Positions 24,275 to 32,906 of a DNA stretch of 64,000 nucleotides are shown here, in pieces. A model generated the notes under the pieces. The model saw only the letters and a program-made list of their open reading frames with translations, was not told the origin of the DNA and made no database searches. The stretch covers positions 37,927-101,926 of the forward strand of contig NZ_ANNU01000032.1 in NCBI RefSeq assembly GCF_000346615.1. The letters run 5' to 3'. Source of the DNA: Nafulsella turpanensis ZLM-10. GTDB lineage: Bacteria > Bacteroidota > Bacteroidia > Cytophagales > Cyclobacteriaceae. Both the position numbers and the translations under genes were made by a program. Position 1 is the stretch's first letter. Every line of letters begins with the position of its first letter.

Positions 24275-26365
24275 TTAATAATCCAGCAGTTCCTGCAATT
24301 TTACCTGTACCTTATCGGCATTGGGCAACATTTCTTTTTCAAGCCCCACATTCAGCGGAATGGCGGGCAGGTTTTTGGCACCGATGGTCATAACCGGCGC
24401 ATCGAGCTGCTGGAAACATTGTTCGCTAATCCGGCCGGCAAGGGATTCTGCAAAGGAATTCATGAGTGGTTCTTCCGTTACCACCAGCACCTTGCCATGT
24501 CGCTTAACCAGTTCCTTTACAGCAGTCCAGTCTAATGGATTGAGGGTACGGAGGTCGAGAATTTCTACCTGACCCGGAAAAGCTCCACTGGCAGCACGCG
24601 ACCAATGCACACCCATACCATAGGTTATGACACCCACCGTATCTCCTTCTTCCAGTTTTTCAGCAGAAGCTTCCTGTGCTATCCTTGCTTTGCCTAAAGG
24701 AATAATGTAATCCTCATCCGGCTCCAGGGTTTTAGCTTCTTCTGTTCCTGGTACTTTACTCCAGTAAAGCCCTTTATGCTCCAGCATTACTACTGGGTTC
24801 GGATCGTAAAAAGCCGCTTTGAAAAGACCTTTCATATCGGCTGCATTGGAGGGGTACACTACTTTTATACCCCGGATATTCAGGAGTGTAGATTCCACAC
24901 TACCGGAGTGATAAGGTCCTCCCCCGCCGTATGCGCCAATCGGCACACGAATAAGCGACTGGATGGGGAATTTACCTCTGGAAAGATAACAGCTCTTGCT
25001 CAGCTCCTCTACCAGCTGGTTAATACCCGGCCAGATATAGTCGGCAAACTGAATCTCTACCATGGGTTTTGCCCCTACGGCCGACATACCCGCTGTGGAA
25101 CCAACAATATAAGCTTCCTGTATGGGCGTGTTAAAAACTCTTTCTTCCCCGTACTTGCCTGCCAGGGTAGCCGCTTCGCGGAAAACACCCCCAAGACGAC
25201 CGCCCACATCCTGGCCATACAATAAAGCATCTGGGTGCTTTTTCAAAATCTCATCCACCGCATGCAGGGCGGCATCGACCATTACTACTTTTTCGGCTCC
25301 CTTTGGTTTCCGCTCTCCTTTTTCTTCTGTAACCGGCGTGGCAGCAAACTCATTTTCCATGAGCGTTTCCGGAGCTGGTTCAGGAGCGTTTAATGCAGTT
25401 TCATAGGCCTTCGCAATTTCCTGCACCGCCTCTTCTTCAATTTTTTCTATTTCCTCAACCGAAGCTATTCCTTCCTCGAGTAAGAAAGCCCGTAACTTCG
25501 GCCGCGGGTCATCCTGACTGTGCAGGGCCAGGTCCTTCTCTCCGCGATACCATTCCTTACGAACTCCGGAGGTATGGTGCCCCAGCAAAGGACAGGTGGC
25601 GTGCACCAGAACAGGCTTTCTTTCCTTCCGCACATATTCATAAGCCTTTTGCATGCCGAGGTAAGAGGCTGTAAAATCAGCGCCATCGAGCTGCATCCGC
25701 TCCAGCCCTTTAAAACCGGCTGCAAATTCATAGGCATTCATGGCGCGCATTTCTTTACCGCTTGCCGATATACCCCACTCATTATCCTGCACCAGGTAAA
25801 CCACCGGCAGTTGCTTGAGCACAGCCATCTGCATGGCTTCCGATACTTCGCCTTCCGTTACCGAGCCATCGCCCAGCGAGCAAAGTACCACCGCTTTTTC
25901 ACTTCCATTGAGCAGCCCCTGGCTTTCGAGGTAAGAAAGCCCATGGGCCATGCCGGTCGCCGGAATCGCCTGCATACCGGTAGCAGAGCTTTGGTGCGGA
26001 ATGGTAGGCATTCCTTCTCTTTTAAGGGAAGGATGCGAATAATAGGTTCTGCCTCCGGAGAAAGGATCGTCGGCCTTGGCCATCAGCTGCATCATAAGCT
26101 CATGCGGCTGCATTCCTATTCCCAGTAAAATTGATTCATCGCGATAGTAAGGAGCGGCATAATCGATAGACCTGAGCTGAAGGGCCGCCGCCAGCTGAAT
26201 GGCTTCATGTCCGCGGGAAGTACTGTGGACATATTTGCTGCAAATCTGTTTATTCTCCTCGTAGGTTTCGGCCATACGTCCGGCCAGGCACATGAGTTTG
26301 TAGGCCTTCAGGTAAACTGCACTGTCGATGGAGGTATTTTTCTTCTTTTCTTTCAGTGATGGCAT
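24275..26365 (-). CDS. Fused alpha/beta E1 of a 2-oxo-acid dehydrogenase complex
   Basis: A 696-residue thiamine-diphosphate enzyme with the E1 alpha part (about 15-330) joined to the E1 beta part (about 365-690) by an Ala/Pro/Glu-rich linker. The cofactor motif runs from GDGS (165-168) to N195. The alpha part also has YRDESILLGIGM and the beta part YGQDVGGRLGGVFR, FNTPIQEAYIVG and the aligned EEPLMNSF block. Bacteroidota commonly encode this fusion, annotated as 2-oxoisovalerate (branched-chain) or pyruvate dehydrogenase; the branched-chain form is my preferred reading. It decarboxylates the oxo-acid and passes the acyl group to E2. The E2 and E3 genes are not nearby. Confidence 0.9.
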   Translation of the reverse strand: MPSLKEKKKNTSIDSAVYLKAYKLMCLAGRMAETYEENKQICSKYVHSTSRGHEAIQLAAALQLRSIDYAAPYYRDESILLGIGMQPHELMMQLMAKADDPFSGGRTYYSHPSLKREGMPTIPHQSSATGMQAIPATGMAHGLSYLESQGLLNGSEKAVVLCSLGDGSVTEGEVSEAMQMAVLKQLPVVYLVQDNEWGISASGKEMRAMNAYEFAAGFKGLERMQLDGADFTASYLGMQKAYEYVRKERKPVLVHATCPLLGHHTSGVRKEWYRGEKDLALHSQDDPRPKLRAFLLEEGIASVEEIEKIEEEAVQEIAKAYETALNAPEPAPETLMENEFAATPVTEEKGERKPKGAEKVVMVDAALHAVDEILKKHPDALLYGQDVGGRLGGVFREAATLAGKYGEERVFNTPIQEAYIVGSTAGMSAVGAKPMVEIQFADYIWPGINQLVEELSKSCYLSRGKFPIQSLIRVPIGAYGGGGPYHSGSVESTLLNIRGIKVVYPSNAADMKGLFKAAFYDPNPVVMLEHKGLYWSKVPGTEEAKTLEPDEDYIIPLGKARIAQEASAEKLEEGDTVGVITYGMGVHWSRAASGAFPGQVEILDLRTLNPLDWTAVKELVKRHGKVLVVTEEPLMNSFAESLAGRISEQCFQQLDAPVMTIGAKNLPAIPLNVGLEKEMLPNADKVQVKLQELLDY

Positions 26366-26518
26366 AAAAAAATTGTATATCGATTGGCGTGTCCTGCGAA
26401 TTTAGCCAAAATAAAACAGATTTCTATCGTTTGCAGCTAAAAAGCTAACGATCGTAAGCCCCGCCGCTTTGGTGTTCCTTTAAATAGTTTTAAATTTACT
26501 GGTCAACCGAAATAAAAA

Positions 26519-27436
26519 ATGACGAGAGAAGAGATAGCAGAAAGTTTTAGAGCACTACAGGATAATATTTGTCTTCAGCTGGAAATTGCCGATGGAGGCG
26601 CAAAGTTTGAAGAAGACAGCTGGCTTCGCGACGACCCGGTGGCCGGAGCCGGGAAAGGCGGCGGCGGCCGTTCCCGCGTAATCAGGAACGGACAGGTACT
26701 GGAAAAGGGAGGGGTTAATTTTAGCGCCGTATATGGCGAAACACCTCAGGGAATGTTACAGAAGCTGCAACTACAGCAGGCCGATTTTTTTGCCAGCGGC
26801 GTATCCATTGTCATGCACCCGAAGAGCCCGATGGTACCCATTATTCATATGAATGTTCGCTACTTCGAAATGAGCAATGGAGTCTGGTGGTTTGGCGGCG
26901 GTATTGACCTTACACCTCATTATGTGGTAAAGGCACAGGCAGCCTGGTTCCATCAGCAGCTAAAACAGGTATGCGACCGGCACGATGAGACTTACTATAC
27001 TAAATTTAAAAAATGGGCCGATGATTACTTTTATATCCCCCACCGTAAGGAAAGCCGTGGTGTTGGCGGCATCTTTTTCGACCGATTAAGTAGTGAGGAA
27101 CAGGGAGGCAAAGAAAAACTATTTGGCTTTGTGCAGGACGTAGGGAAAGCCTTTGCACCTATCTACACCCACCTCATCGAGCTGAACAAAACGCTCTCAT
27201 ACGGGCAGGAAGAGCTCGACTGGCAAAGACTTCGCCGGGGCCGCTACGTGGAATTTAACCTGGTGTGGGATAAAGGCACCAAATTTGGCCTCGATACCGA
27301 AGGGCGGACCGAATCTATTCTTATGAGCCTGCCTCCGCTGGCAGCATGGGAGTACAACTACAGCCCTGAAGCCGGAAGCCGCGAAGCGCAAACACTGGAG
27401 CTGCTGCAAAAAGACATCAACTGGCTAGCCCTTTAA
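26519..27436 (+). CDS. hemF: Oxygen-dependent coproporphyrinogen III oxidase
   Basis: A 305-residue cytoplasmic enzyme of heme synthesis that converts two propionates of coproporphyrinogen III to vinyl groups using oxygen. Family blocks are clear: KFEEDSWLRD near the start, VIRNGQVLEKGGVNFSAVYG near 58-77, HMNVRYFEM, and WWFGGGIDLTPHYV near 123-136, with the catalytic and metal residues. A later block RRGRYVEFNLVWDKGTKFGL holds substrate contacts. Length is normal. It implies an aerobic or at least oxygen-tolerant host. The PAP2 gene starts three bases after its stop. Confidence 0.96.
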   Translation: MTREEIAESFRALQDNICLQLEIADGGAKFEEDSWLRDDPVAGAGKGGGGRSRVIRNGQVLEKGGVNFSAVYGETPQGMLQKLQLQQADFFASGVSIVMHPKSPMVPIIHMNVRYFEMSNGVWWFGGGIDLTPHYVVKAQAAWFHQQLKQVCDRHDETYYTKFKKWADDYFYIPHRKESRGVGGIFFDRLSSEEQGGKEKLFGFVQDVGKAFAPIYTHLIELNKTLSYGQEELDWQRLRRGRYVEFNLVWDKGTKFGLDTEGRTESILMSLPPLAAWEYNYSPEAGSREAQTLELLQKDINWLAL

Positions 27437-27439
27437 GTT

Positions 27440-28024
27440 ATGTTCGATTCGCTGGTTCAGCTGGACCGGGAGCTGCTGCTGGAGCTCAACAGCTACAACA
27501 ATCCTTTTTTTGATGAGATGATGTACTGGGTGAGCCATAAATTCTTCTGGCTTCCTCTTTACCTTTTCCTGGTATACCTGATTATTCGGAAAAATGGCTG
27601 GAATGCAGTATATGTTCTGGTAGGGGTTGCCCTGGTGGTAACGCTGGCCGACCAGTTTACTTCCAGCTTTATGAAGCCTTTCTTCGAGCGGCCCCGCCCC
27701 TGCCACGATCCGCTAATTGGCCATATGGTACATACGGTCGAGAAGTGCGGCGGCCGGTATGGCTTTGCCTCCTCTCATGCTTCCAATGTTTTTGGAGTGG
27801 CGGCCTTTTTATGGCTGCAGCTCCGCGACCGCTTCCGCTGGATTATTTTACTCTTTCCCTGGGCCGTGCTGGTTTCCTACAGCAGGGTATACCTGGGAGT
27901 GCATTATCCCGGCGATATTACGGTGGGTGCCATTGTAGGGCTGTTCTTTGGATGGCTCGTCTACTGGATCTACAACCAGCTCTCTCCCCGCCTTCCTTCT
28001 CTGGACAGACAAAAAGACTCCTGA
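27440..28024 (+). CDS. PAP2-family membrane phosphatase
   Basis: A 194-residue protein with about five hydrophobic helices and the three acid-phosphatase signatures of the PAP2 family: KPFFERPRPCHD (about 80), GFASSHASN (about 112) and SRVYLGVHYPGDI (about 150). Members remove phosphate from lipids such as phosphatidic acid, phosphatidylglycerophosphate or undecaprenyl diphosphate, with the active site facing the periplasm. The middle signature reads SSHA rather than the common PSGH but keeps the catalytic His. It lies three bases after hemF, so the two form one transcription unit; no functional link is obvious. Confidence 0.92.
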   Translation: MFDSLVQLDRELLLELNSYNNPFFDEMMYWVSHKFFWLPLYLFLVYLIIRKNGWNAVYVLVGVALVVTLADQFTSSFMKPFFERPRPCHDPLIGHMVHTVEKCGGRYGFASSHASNVFGVAAFLWLQLRDRFRWIILLFPWAVLVSYSRVYLGVHYPGDITVGAIVGLFFGWLVYWIYNQLSPRLPSLDRQKDS

Positions 28025-28032
28025 AGATGAAT

Positions 28033-28073
28033 GAAATTAAAGAACCAGCTCGATTGGCGGGTTCTTTAATTTC
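28033..28073. terminator. Bidirectional intrinsic terminator
   Basis: A perfect 14-bp stem, GAAATTAAAGAACC with GGTTCTTTAATTTC, around a 13-base loop. It lies between the convergent PAP2 and riboflavin synthase genes, with T-rich ends on both strands. Confidence 0.75.
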
Positions 28074-28088
28074 CAGTTTTACCCTTCC

Positions 28089-28685
28089 CTACTTCCCCAT
28101 CTGCCTCAGGGCAATTTTCTGCAGGTATTTGCCAATGATGTCAAACTCCAGATTCACCTGCATACCCTCCTTTAGCTGGTGGAAGTTGGTATGCTCAAAA
28201 GTATAGGGAATAATGGCTACTCTAAAGCTGTTGTCCTTGCTGTTAAAGCAGGTAAGGCTAACTCCATTAACGGTAATAGAACCTTTTTCCACCGTCATAT
28301 GGCTGGTGCCTTCAGGATAGCTGAAGTCGAACAGCCAGCTTCCACCCTCTTCTTTCCGGCCCGTGCAGACTGCAGTAAGGTCGACATGGCCCTGCACAAT
28401 ATGCCCGTCGAAACGGCCATTGGCCGGCATACAGCGCTCCAGGTTTACCTGTGTACCTTCTTTCCATTCGCCCAGATTAGTTTTTTTCATTGTCTCGTCA
28501 ATGGCCGTTACTTTATAGCGATCCCCGGCAACGGCTATTACGGTTAGGCATACCCCATTATGGGCCACACTCTGATCTATTTTCAGCTCGGAGGCAAGGT
28601 GGCTTTCAATTTCGAAGGTGCGGTTGCTGCCTTCCTGCTCTATGCCTTTTACCTGCCCGAGTGCTTCTATGATTCCGGTAAACAT
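28089..28685 (-). CDS. ribE: Riboflavin synthase, alpha subunit
   Basis: A 198-residue enzyme that makes riboflavin from two molecules of 6,7-dimethyl-8-ribityllumazine. It has the two tandem lumazine-binding domains (about 1-95 and 96-195). The first opens MFTGIIEALG and includes SVAHNGVCLTV, the second includes DGHIVQGHVD and GSITVNGVSLT. I use the ATG at 28683-28685, since family members begin exactly MFTGI; an upstream ATG would add eight unrelated residues. No FMN riboswitch is seen upstream. Confidence 0.95.
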   Translation of the reverse strand: MFTGIIEALGQVKGIEQEGSNRTFEIESHLASELKIDQSVAHNGVCLTVIAVAGDRYKVTAIDETMKKTNLGEWKEGTQVNLERCMPANGRFDGHIVQGHVDLTAVCTGRKEEGGSWLFDFSYPEGTSHMTVEKGSITVNGVSLTCFNSKDNSFRVAIIPYTFEHTNFHQLKEGMQVNLEFDIIGKYLQKIALRQMGK

Positions 28686-28863
28686 GTCCTTTTCATTAAA
28701 ATTTTTCAATCCTGTAAATTTAAGATAAAAGCTGATAGCTAAACAAAAAGCCCGCCCCCGAAGATTGATAGTAAGGAGCTATCGGGCAAATATTGTTTTG
28801 TTCAGGTAGTTCTCCCTATTGATCCATCGCAAAGCAGGCCCTGTGTTTTGCTGATTTTTAGAA

Positions 28864-28871
28864 TATATTTG
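28864..28871 (+). promoter_or_regulatory. Possible -7 box of pcm
   Basis: TATATTTG matches TAnnTTTG 23 bases before the pcm ATG. A TTTTG ends only 13 bases upstream, closer than the usual spacing. Confidence 0.4.
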
Positions 28872-28894
28872 CAATGCTTTAACCCTAGCCGCTC

Positions 28895-29569
28895 ATGATG
28901 TATCAGGACGATTATAAACATAAAGGAATGCGCAGATCGCTGGTCCGCATTCTTGTACAGAAGGGAATATACGATGAGCGGGTTTTGCAGGCCATTCAGC
29001 AGGTGCCCCGCCACTTCTTCTTCGAAAAAGCCTTTTTAGAACAGGCTTACCAGGATAAAGCCTTTCCTATTGGCGAAGGGCAAACCATTTCACAGCCCTA
29101 CACGGTGGCTTTTCAATCGCAGCTACTGGAAGTAAAGCCGGGCGAAAAGGTATTGGAAATAGGAACCGGAAGTGGCTACCAGTGCTGTGTGCTGCTGGAG
29201 TTAGGCGCAAGGGTATATACCATTGAGTACATCCGGAAGCTGCACGAGAAAGCCCGCAGAATGTTGCCGGAAATGGGGTATAATGCCATTTTCGTTCATG
29301 GCGATGGCTCCCGCGGCCTCCCCTCCTATGCTCCTTACGATAAAATAATTGTAACGGCCGGCGCTCCCTTCGTGCCTAACGACCTGCTGCGGCAGCTTGC
29401 TGTTGGCGGAAAACTGGTGATTCCGGTAGGGGACGACCAGCAGCAGAAAATGCTCCGCCTGACCAAAAAGGATGAGAGTACGATTGTAAAAGAAGAATAC
29501 GACTTTTTTAGTTTTGTAAAACTCCGCGGCTCCCAGGGCTGGGATGCCAAAGACCATCGGAACCTGTAG
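28895..29569 (+). CDS. pcm: Protein-L-isoaspartate O-methyltransferase
   Basis: A 224-residue cytoplasmic SAM-dependent enzyme that starts repair of isoaspartyl residues in aged proteins. The N-terminal VPRHFFFEKAF, the substrate block GEGQTISQPYTVAFQSQLLE (about 62-81) and the SAM-binding VLEIGTGSGYQCCVL (about 89-103) are typical. A second family motif is YDKIIVTAGAPFVP. Two in-frame ATG codons, at 28895 and 28898, are both possible starts. The next gene starts 18 bases after its stop. Confidence 0.95.
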   Translation: MMYQDDYKHKGMRRSLVRILVQKGIYDERVLQAIQQVPRHFFFEKAFLEQAYQDKAFPIGEGQTISQPYTVAFQSQLLEVKPGEKVLEIGTGSGYQCCVLLELGARVYTIEYIRKLHEKARRMLPEMGYNAIFVHGDGSRGLPSYAPYDKIIVTAGAPFVPNDLLRQLAVGGKLVIPVGDDQQQKMLRLTKKDESTIVKEEYDFFSFVKLRGSQGWDAKDHRNL

Positions 29570-29587
29570 ATTTGAACATGCTCTATT

Positions 29588-30121
29588 ATGCCTAAAAAGA
29601 AAAAATTTGCCCGTGAATCCTGCGTAACCATGACGGAACTGGTGCTGCCCAACGACACCAATACTCTCAATAATTTAATGGGAGGTAAACTCATGCACTG
29701 GATGGACATTGTCTCTGCCATTGCCGCCCAAAAACATAGCAATCGCATTGTAGTAACTGCTTCGGCCGATAATATCTCCTTTGGCCAGGGTATACAGCTG
29801 GGCAATGTTGTTACCCTTAAAGCGCAGGTAACACGTGCTTTTAACTCTTCCATGGAGGTGCACATTGTGGTTACAGCCGAAGACATTCCGGCCGGCCGTA
29901 AATTCGAAAGCAACCGGGCCTTTTTTACCTTTGTAGCTGTGGACCAAAGCGGCCGCCCGATTGAGGTACCAGAACTGGTTCCGGAAACGGAGGAAGAACA
30001 GGAGTTGTACGATAGTGCCCTTCGCCGCCGGCAACTCCGGCTTATTTTAGGAAAGCGAATGCTGCCGCAGGATGCTAAAGAACTAAAATCACTCTTCGAC
30101 CTCCCGTCAGATAAAAAATAG
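29588..30121 (+). CDS. Acyl-CoA thioesterase, hotdog fold (YciA/BACH type)
   Basis: A 177-residue cytoplasmic thioesterase with one hotdog domain (about 10-130). The helix block NTLNNLMGGKLMHWMDIVSA holds the catalytic Asn/Asp region of the YciA and brain acyl-CoA hydrolase family. ASADNISFGQGIQLGNVVTL and the strand FFTFVAVDQSGRP complete the core. It frees fatty acid from acyl-CoA; chain-length preference is unknown. The C-terminal 45 residues form a charged helical tail. It follows pcm by 18 bases and is probably co-transcribed. Confidence 0.9.
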   Translation: MPKKKKFARESCVTMTELVLPNDTNTLNNLMGGKLMHWMDIVSAIAAQKHSNRIVVTASADNISFGQGIQLGNVVTLKAQVTRAFNSSMEVHIVVTAEDIPAGRKFESNRAFFTFVAVDQSGRPIEVPELVPETEEEQELYDSALRRRQLRLILGKRMLPQDAKELKSLFDLPSDKK

Positions 30122-30171
30122 TAGTATATTCGGGTTAAGAGATCCGCTTAGCCCGAATACTTTCCTTACCC

Positions 30172-30780
30172 ATGCAGCACGACCTTTCCTTCTTACCTTA
30201 TTTTATTACGGAAGATTTATTTCTGCTACCGGAAGACCGGCAGGCGGCCGCTGAAGCGGCTACTCAGCAGCCATTAAGTCCTTCAAACGCTAATACAGAA
30301 GCAGCCGGTAAAAAGGAAGAAAATGAAGCACCTGCACCGGTAGCCAAAGCAGCTAATCCTGCTCCTGAAAAAGCAAAGGCCACAACGGTAAACCCAAAGC
30401 TTATCTTTGGAGAAAACCGTAAAGGGCTGCTCATTCTGGTCGAAGACCCCAACCACCCTATTATGGAGAGGGCCGATGGCTTATTCTTAAAGGATGTTCT
30501 GAAAGCTATTCAGTACACTTTCGATGATGTGGCTATTGTCAATATTTGCCAGTGTCAGAACCCTGCTGACTGGGAGGCTATAAATGAAATCCCTTTCACC
30601 CACTTCTTCTCCTTTGGCGTATCGCGGCAGGAAGTGCCAGCCACTACTACACTGGCTCCTTACGAGCTGGAAAAAAGCAAGGGCCGAAAGTTATTAATGG
30701 TGGATAAACTTTCGGTACTCCGGGCAGAACGCTCCCGCAAAATAGCCCTGTGGAACCTACTTAAACAGCTGTTCGTTTAG
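30172..30780 (+). CDS. Conserved-type hypothetical, faintly HolD-like
   Basis: A 202-residue soluble protein I cannot assign with confidence. The first 20 residues are hydrophobic-aromatic but not a signal peptide. An Ala/Pro/Lys/Glu-rich disordered linker covers about 25-75. A compact alpha/beta domain follows (about 78-202), with GLLILVEDPNHP, a helix LFLKDVLKAIQYTF, a strand VAIVNICQC, FTHFFSFGVS and a terminal helix RSRKIALWNLLKQLF. The order strand, helix, strand, strand and a final LW-rich helix recalls the psi subunit (HolD) of DNA polymerase III, but this is resemblance only. It lies between the thioesterase and an NlpC/P60 gene, all on one strand. Confidence 0.6.
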   Translation: MQHDLSFLPYFITEDLFLLPEDRQAAAEAATQQPLSPSNANTEAAGKKEENEAPAPVAKAANPAPEKAKATTVNPKLIFGENRKGLLILVEDPNHPIMERADGLFLKDVLKAIQYTFDDVAIVNICQCQNPADWEAINEIPFTHFFSFGVSRQEVPATTTLAPYELEKSKGRKLLMVDKLSVLRAERSRKIALWNLLKQLFV

Positions 30781-30802
30781 CAGTTGAACCAATTTGCCAG
30801 CT

Positions 30803-31414
30803 ATGCAACGATTCCTACATTTCTTCAGCAGCTCAGGCAGGTATTTTAACCGCTACAAACGCAATTCAGGGGTAGCACTGGCAGTTGTTGTAATTTTCAG
30901 CGCCTTCCACTCCAATTCTTTTGATGGGCCTCCCGGGCAAAGTAATACTCATTCGCCTCCCGATAGCTTAAGTATAATTGACCCGCTCCTGAAAGAAACA
31001 CTGCTCAACGATTTCCGTAGCAGGCAATTGGCAGACAGCCTTAGCAGTTTTGCACTTTCTCTGCATGGCAAAAAATACCGCTACGGCGGCGAGTCGCCTG
31101 AAGGATTCGACTGCTCCGGTTTTGTTTTTTACGTTTTTTCTCATTTCGGACATGAGCTGCTCCGCTCCAGTCGCTCCCAAAGTACCCAGGGGAAAGAAAT
31201 ACCACTCAATGAAGTCCAAAAAGGAGATTTGCTGTTTTTCACAGGCACTAACCCCAAACTGCGACAGGTGGGACACGTTGGAATTATCATTTCCACTCCT
31301 GAAGAAGAAATCAGCTTTGTTCACTCCTCTTCTAACGGAGGGGTAAAGGTGAGCCAGCTGGATGGCTATTATGAAACCCGCCTGATGTTTGCCAGAAGAA
31401 TACTGGAGAATTAA
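30803..31414 (+). CDS. NlpC/P60 cell-wall hydrolase, exported
   Basis: A 203-residue protein with an N-terminal hydrophobic segment (about 20-38) acting as signal anchor or signal peptide. The papain-like NlpC/P60 domain spans about 85-200. Catalytic Cys is in FDCSGFVFYVF, the first His in VGHVGIIIS and the third polar residue is near VHSSSNGG. Such enzymes cut the D-Glu to meso-diaminopimelate peptide bond in peptidoglycan. I use the ATG at 30803, not an in-frame TTG three codons upstream. It follows the HolD-like gene by 22 bases. Confidence 0.9.
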   Translation: MQRFLHFFSSSGRYFNRYKRNSGVALAVVVIFSAFHSNSFDGPPGQSNTHSPPDSLSIIDPLLKETLLNDFRSRQLADSLSSFALSLHGKKYRYGGESPEGFDCSGFVFYVFSHFGHELLRSSRSQSTQGKEIPLNEVQKGDLLFFTGTNPKLRQVGHVGIIISTPEEEISFVHSSSNGGVKVSQLDGYYETRLMFARRILEN

Positions 31415-31643
31415 TTGATTACCGGACATATCTTCTTTCTTCAAAGCGTCTCTTTCCTGCTGTTCTGCCCCTAACACCAGGAAAATTACCTCACCAGCGA
31501 ATTCTTTTTTTCACTTCCTTGAACTGAACTGCTCTTCCCATTGAGCCACTCGAAAAGACCCACTCCCATAGAAAAAGAGAATGTACTGTTCAGCTGTAAA
31601 AGCTTCGGAACAGCAGCTGCCATGATTCCTCTTTTTAGCAAAC

Positions 31644-31680
31644 AAAAAAAGAAGCCCCATCAATTGATTGATGAGGCTTC
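31644..31680 (-). terminator. Terminator of the TlpA lipoprotein gene
   Basis: GAAGCC and CATCAAT pair with ATTGATG and GGCTTC, nearly perfectly. On the minus strand a run of seven T follows. The stem lies 27 bases after the TlpA gene stop. Confidence 0.8.
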
Positions 31681-31706
31681 CTGTATATTTTTACTAAAGG
31701 TTTATG

Positions 31707-32834
31707 CTATTCTTCGCCGAATAGCTCTGCCAGCTTTTTCTCCAAGGCCTCACCTCTCAGGTTCCTGGCTATGATCCGTCCTTCTTTATCCAGAAGCACC
31801 GTAGCCGGAATGGCATTGATGTTATAGGTTTTAGCTGCTTCTGAATTGAAATAATTGAGGTCTGAAACCTGTGTCCAGGTAAGGCCATCTTTTTCAATAG
31901 CTTTTACCCAATCCTGCTTATTACGGTCGAGCGAAACCCCATAAATTTCAAATCCCTCGTCTTTATACTTGTTATACAGTTTTACCACATTCGGGTTTTC
32001 GCGACGGCAGGGTCCGCACCAGGCAGCCCAGAAGTCAATCATTACGATATTTCCTCTCAGGTCGGAAAGCTTTTTAATCTCTCCTTCAGGATTAGGGAGG
32101 CTAATTTCCGGCGCCACCTGTCCAACTACTGTAGCGCGCATACTTTCCACTCCCTGCGCAAAGTCTTTCACATACTTAGACTCCGGCAAATCCTTTTGCA
32201 GGCGGTTGGCCAAAGAGTCAAGGAAAGGAAAGTCTGCTTCGCGGTTCAGGTAATTAACGCCATAAACTAATGAAATGGAGCTTTCCATCTGACGCATCAA
32301 ATCCTTAAGTTTATCGCGCTGTTGCTGCTCAAGGGCAATATACTCCTGCTCCAGCTCCTTCATCCTGATTTTATCACCACTTTTACGAGCTTCCAGGAAT
32401 TCATTTTCCAGCGTCTTTACTTTTTCCATGTTCGCCCGCATCAGGCGATTAATAGCTTCTAAATCATCAGTATCTGCTGAGCCTTCCACTTTCGCAGGCT
32501 CACTACTGTTCATATTGGCGTTGATGGTTACATCTTCATTATCGAGCACCAGCATAGCATATTGCTGACCGTAAAAATTAAGACGGTAAAAGCCTGGCTC
32601 ATTAATATCCAGCGTTTCTTTAAAGGTCTGGTCCTCAGCCAGGGCAAAGGTATCTACAGGTACTGCCTGGTTCCCCTGTATTTCTTCCAGAATAATGTGT
32701 CCGCTGAGTGGGTTCTCCACCTTTCCCTGCAGCACAATTTCGCCTTCTTCCGGATTTTGCCCGCTCTGCCCGTTTGAGCAGGAGGCAAAAGCCAGCATGG
32801 CCAGCAGTGCTACATTCAGATTTCTGAAGTTCAT
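31707..32834 (-). CDS. TlpA-type thioredoxin lipoprotein with DUF4369 domain
   Basis: A 375-residue lipoprotein; the signal peptide ends at a lipobox (LAFASC, Cys19). A DUF4369 beta domain covers about 35-120, a charged helical region about 125-190, and a TlpA/AhpC thioredoxin domain about 235-375. The redox site is WCGPC (in FWAAWCGPCRREN) and the cis-proline is in NAIPATVLLD. Anchored in the envelope, it should reduce or rearrange disulfides. The DUF4369-thioredoxin combination is common in Bacteroidota. It lies downstream of gatB but is separated from it by a terminator. Confidence 0.92.
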   Translation of the reverse strand: MNFRNLNVALLAMLAFASCSNGQSGQNPEEGEIVLQGKVENPLSGHIILEEIQGNQAVPVDTFALAEDQTFKETLDINEPGFYRLNFYGQQYAMLVLDNEDVTINANMNSSEPAKVEGSADTDDLEAINRLMRANMEKVKTLENEFLEARKSGDKIRMKELEQEYIALEQQQRDKLKDLMRQMESSISLVYGVNYLNREADFPFLDSLANRLQKDLPESKYVKDFAQGVESMRATVVGQVAPEISLPNPEGEIKKLSDLRGNIVMIDFWAAWCGPCRRENPNVVKLYNKYKDEGFEIYGVSLDRNKQDWVKAIEKDGLTWTQVSDLNYFNSEAAKTYNINAIPATVLLDKEGRIIARNLRGEALEKKLAELFGEE

Positions 32835-32866
32835 AAATTCTTGTTTTAATTTCTTTTCAAAGCAAC

Positions 32867-32892
32867 AAAAAGCTGCACGAAATCGTGCAGCC
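32867..32892 (-). terminator. Terminator of gatB
   Basis: GCTGCACGA and TCGTGCAGC form an almost perfect stem. On the minus strand it is followed by TTTTGTTG. It lies 15 bases after the gatB stop. Confidence 0.8.
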
Positions 32893-32906
32893 TATGTAAG
32901 AAAGCT

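Noticed and set aside
28741..28800. FMN riboswitch or small RNA near riboflavin synthase
   Set aside because: Only a loose GCCCG/CGGGC hairpin is present, on the wrong side for a leader, and none of the FMN aptamer blocks are visible.
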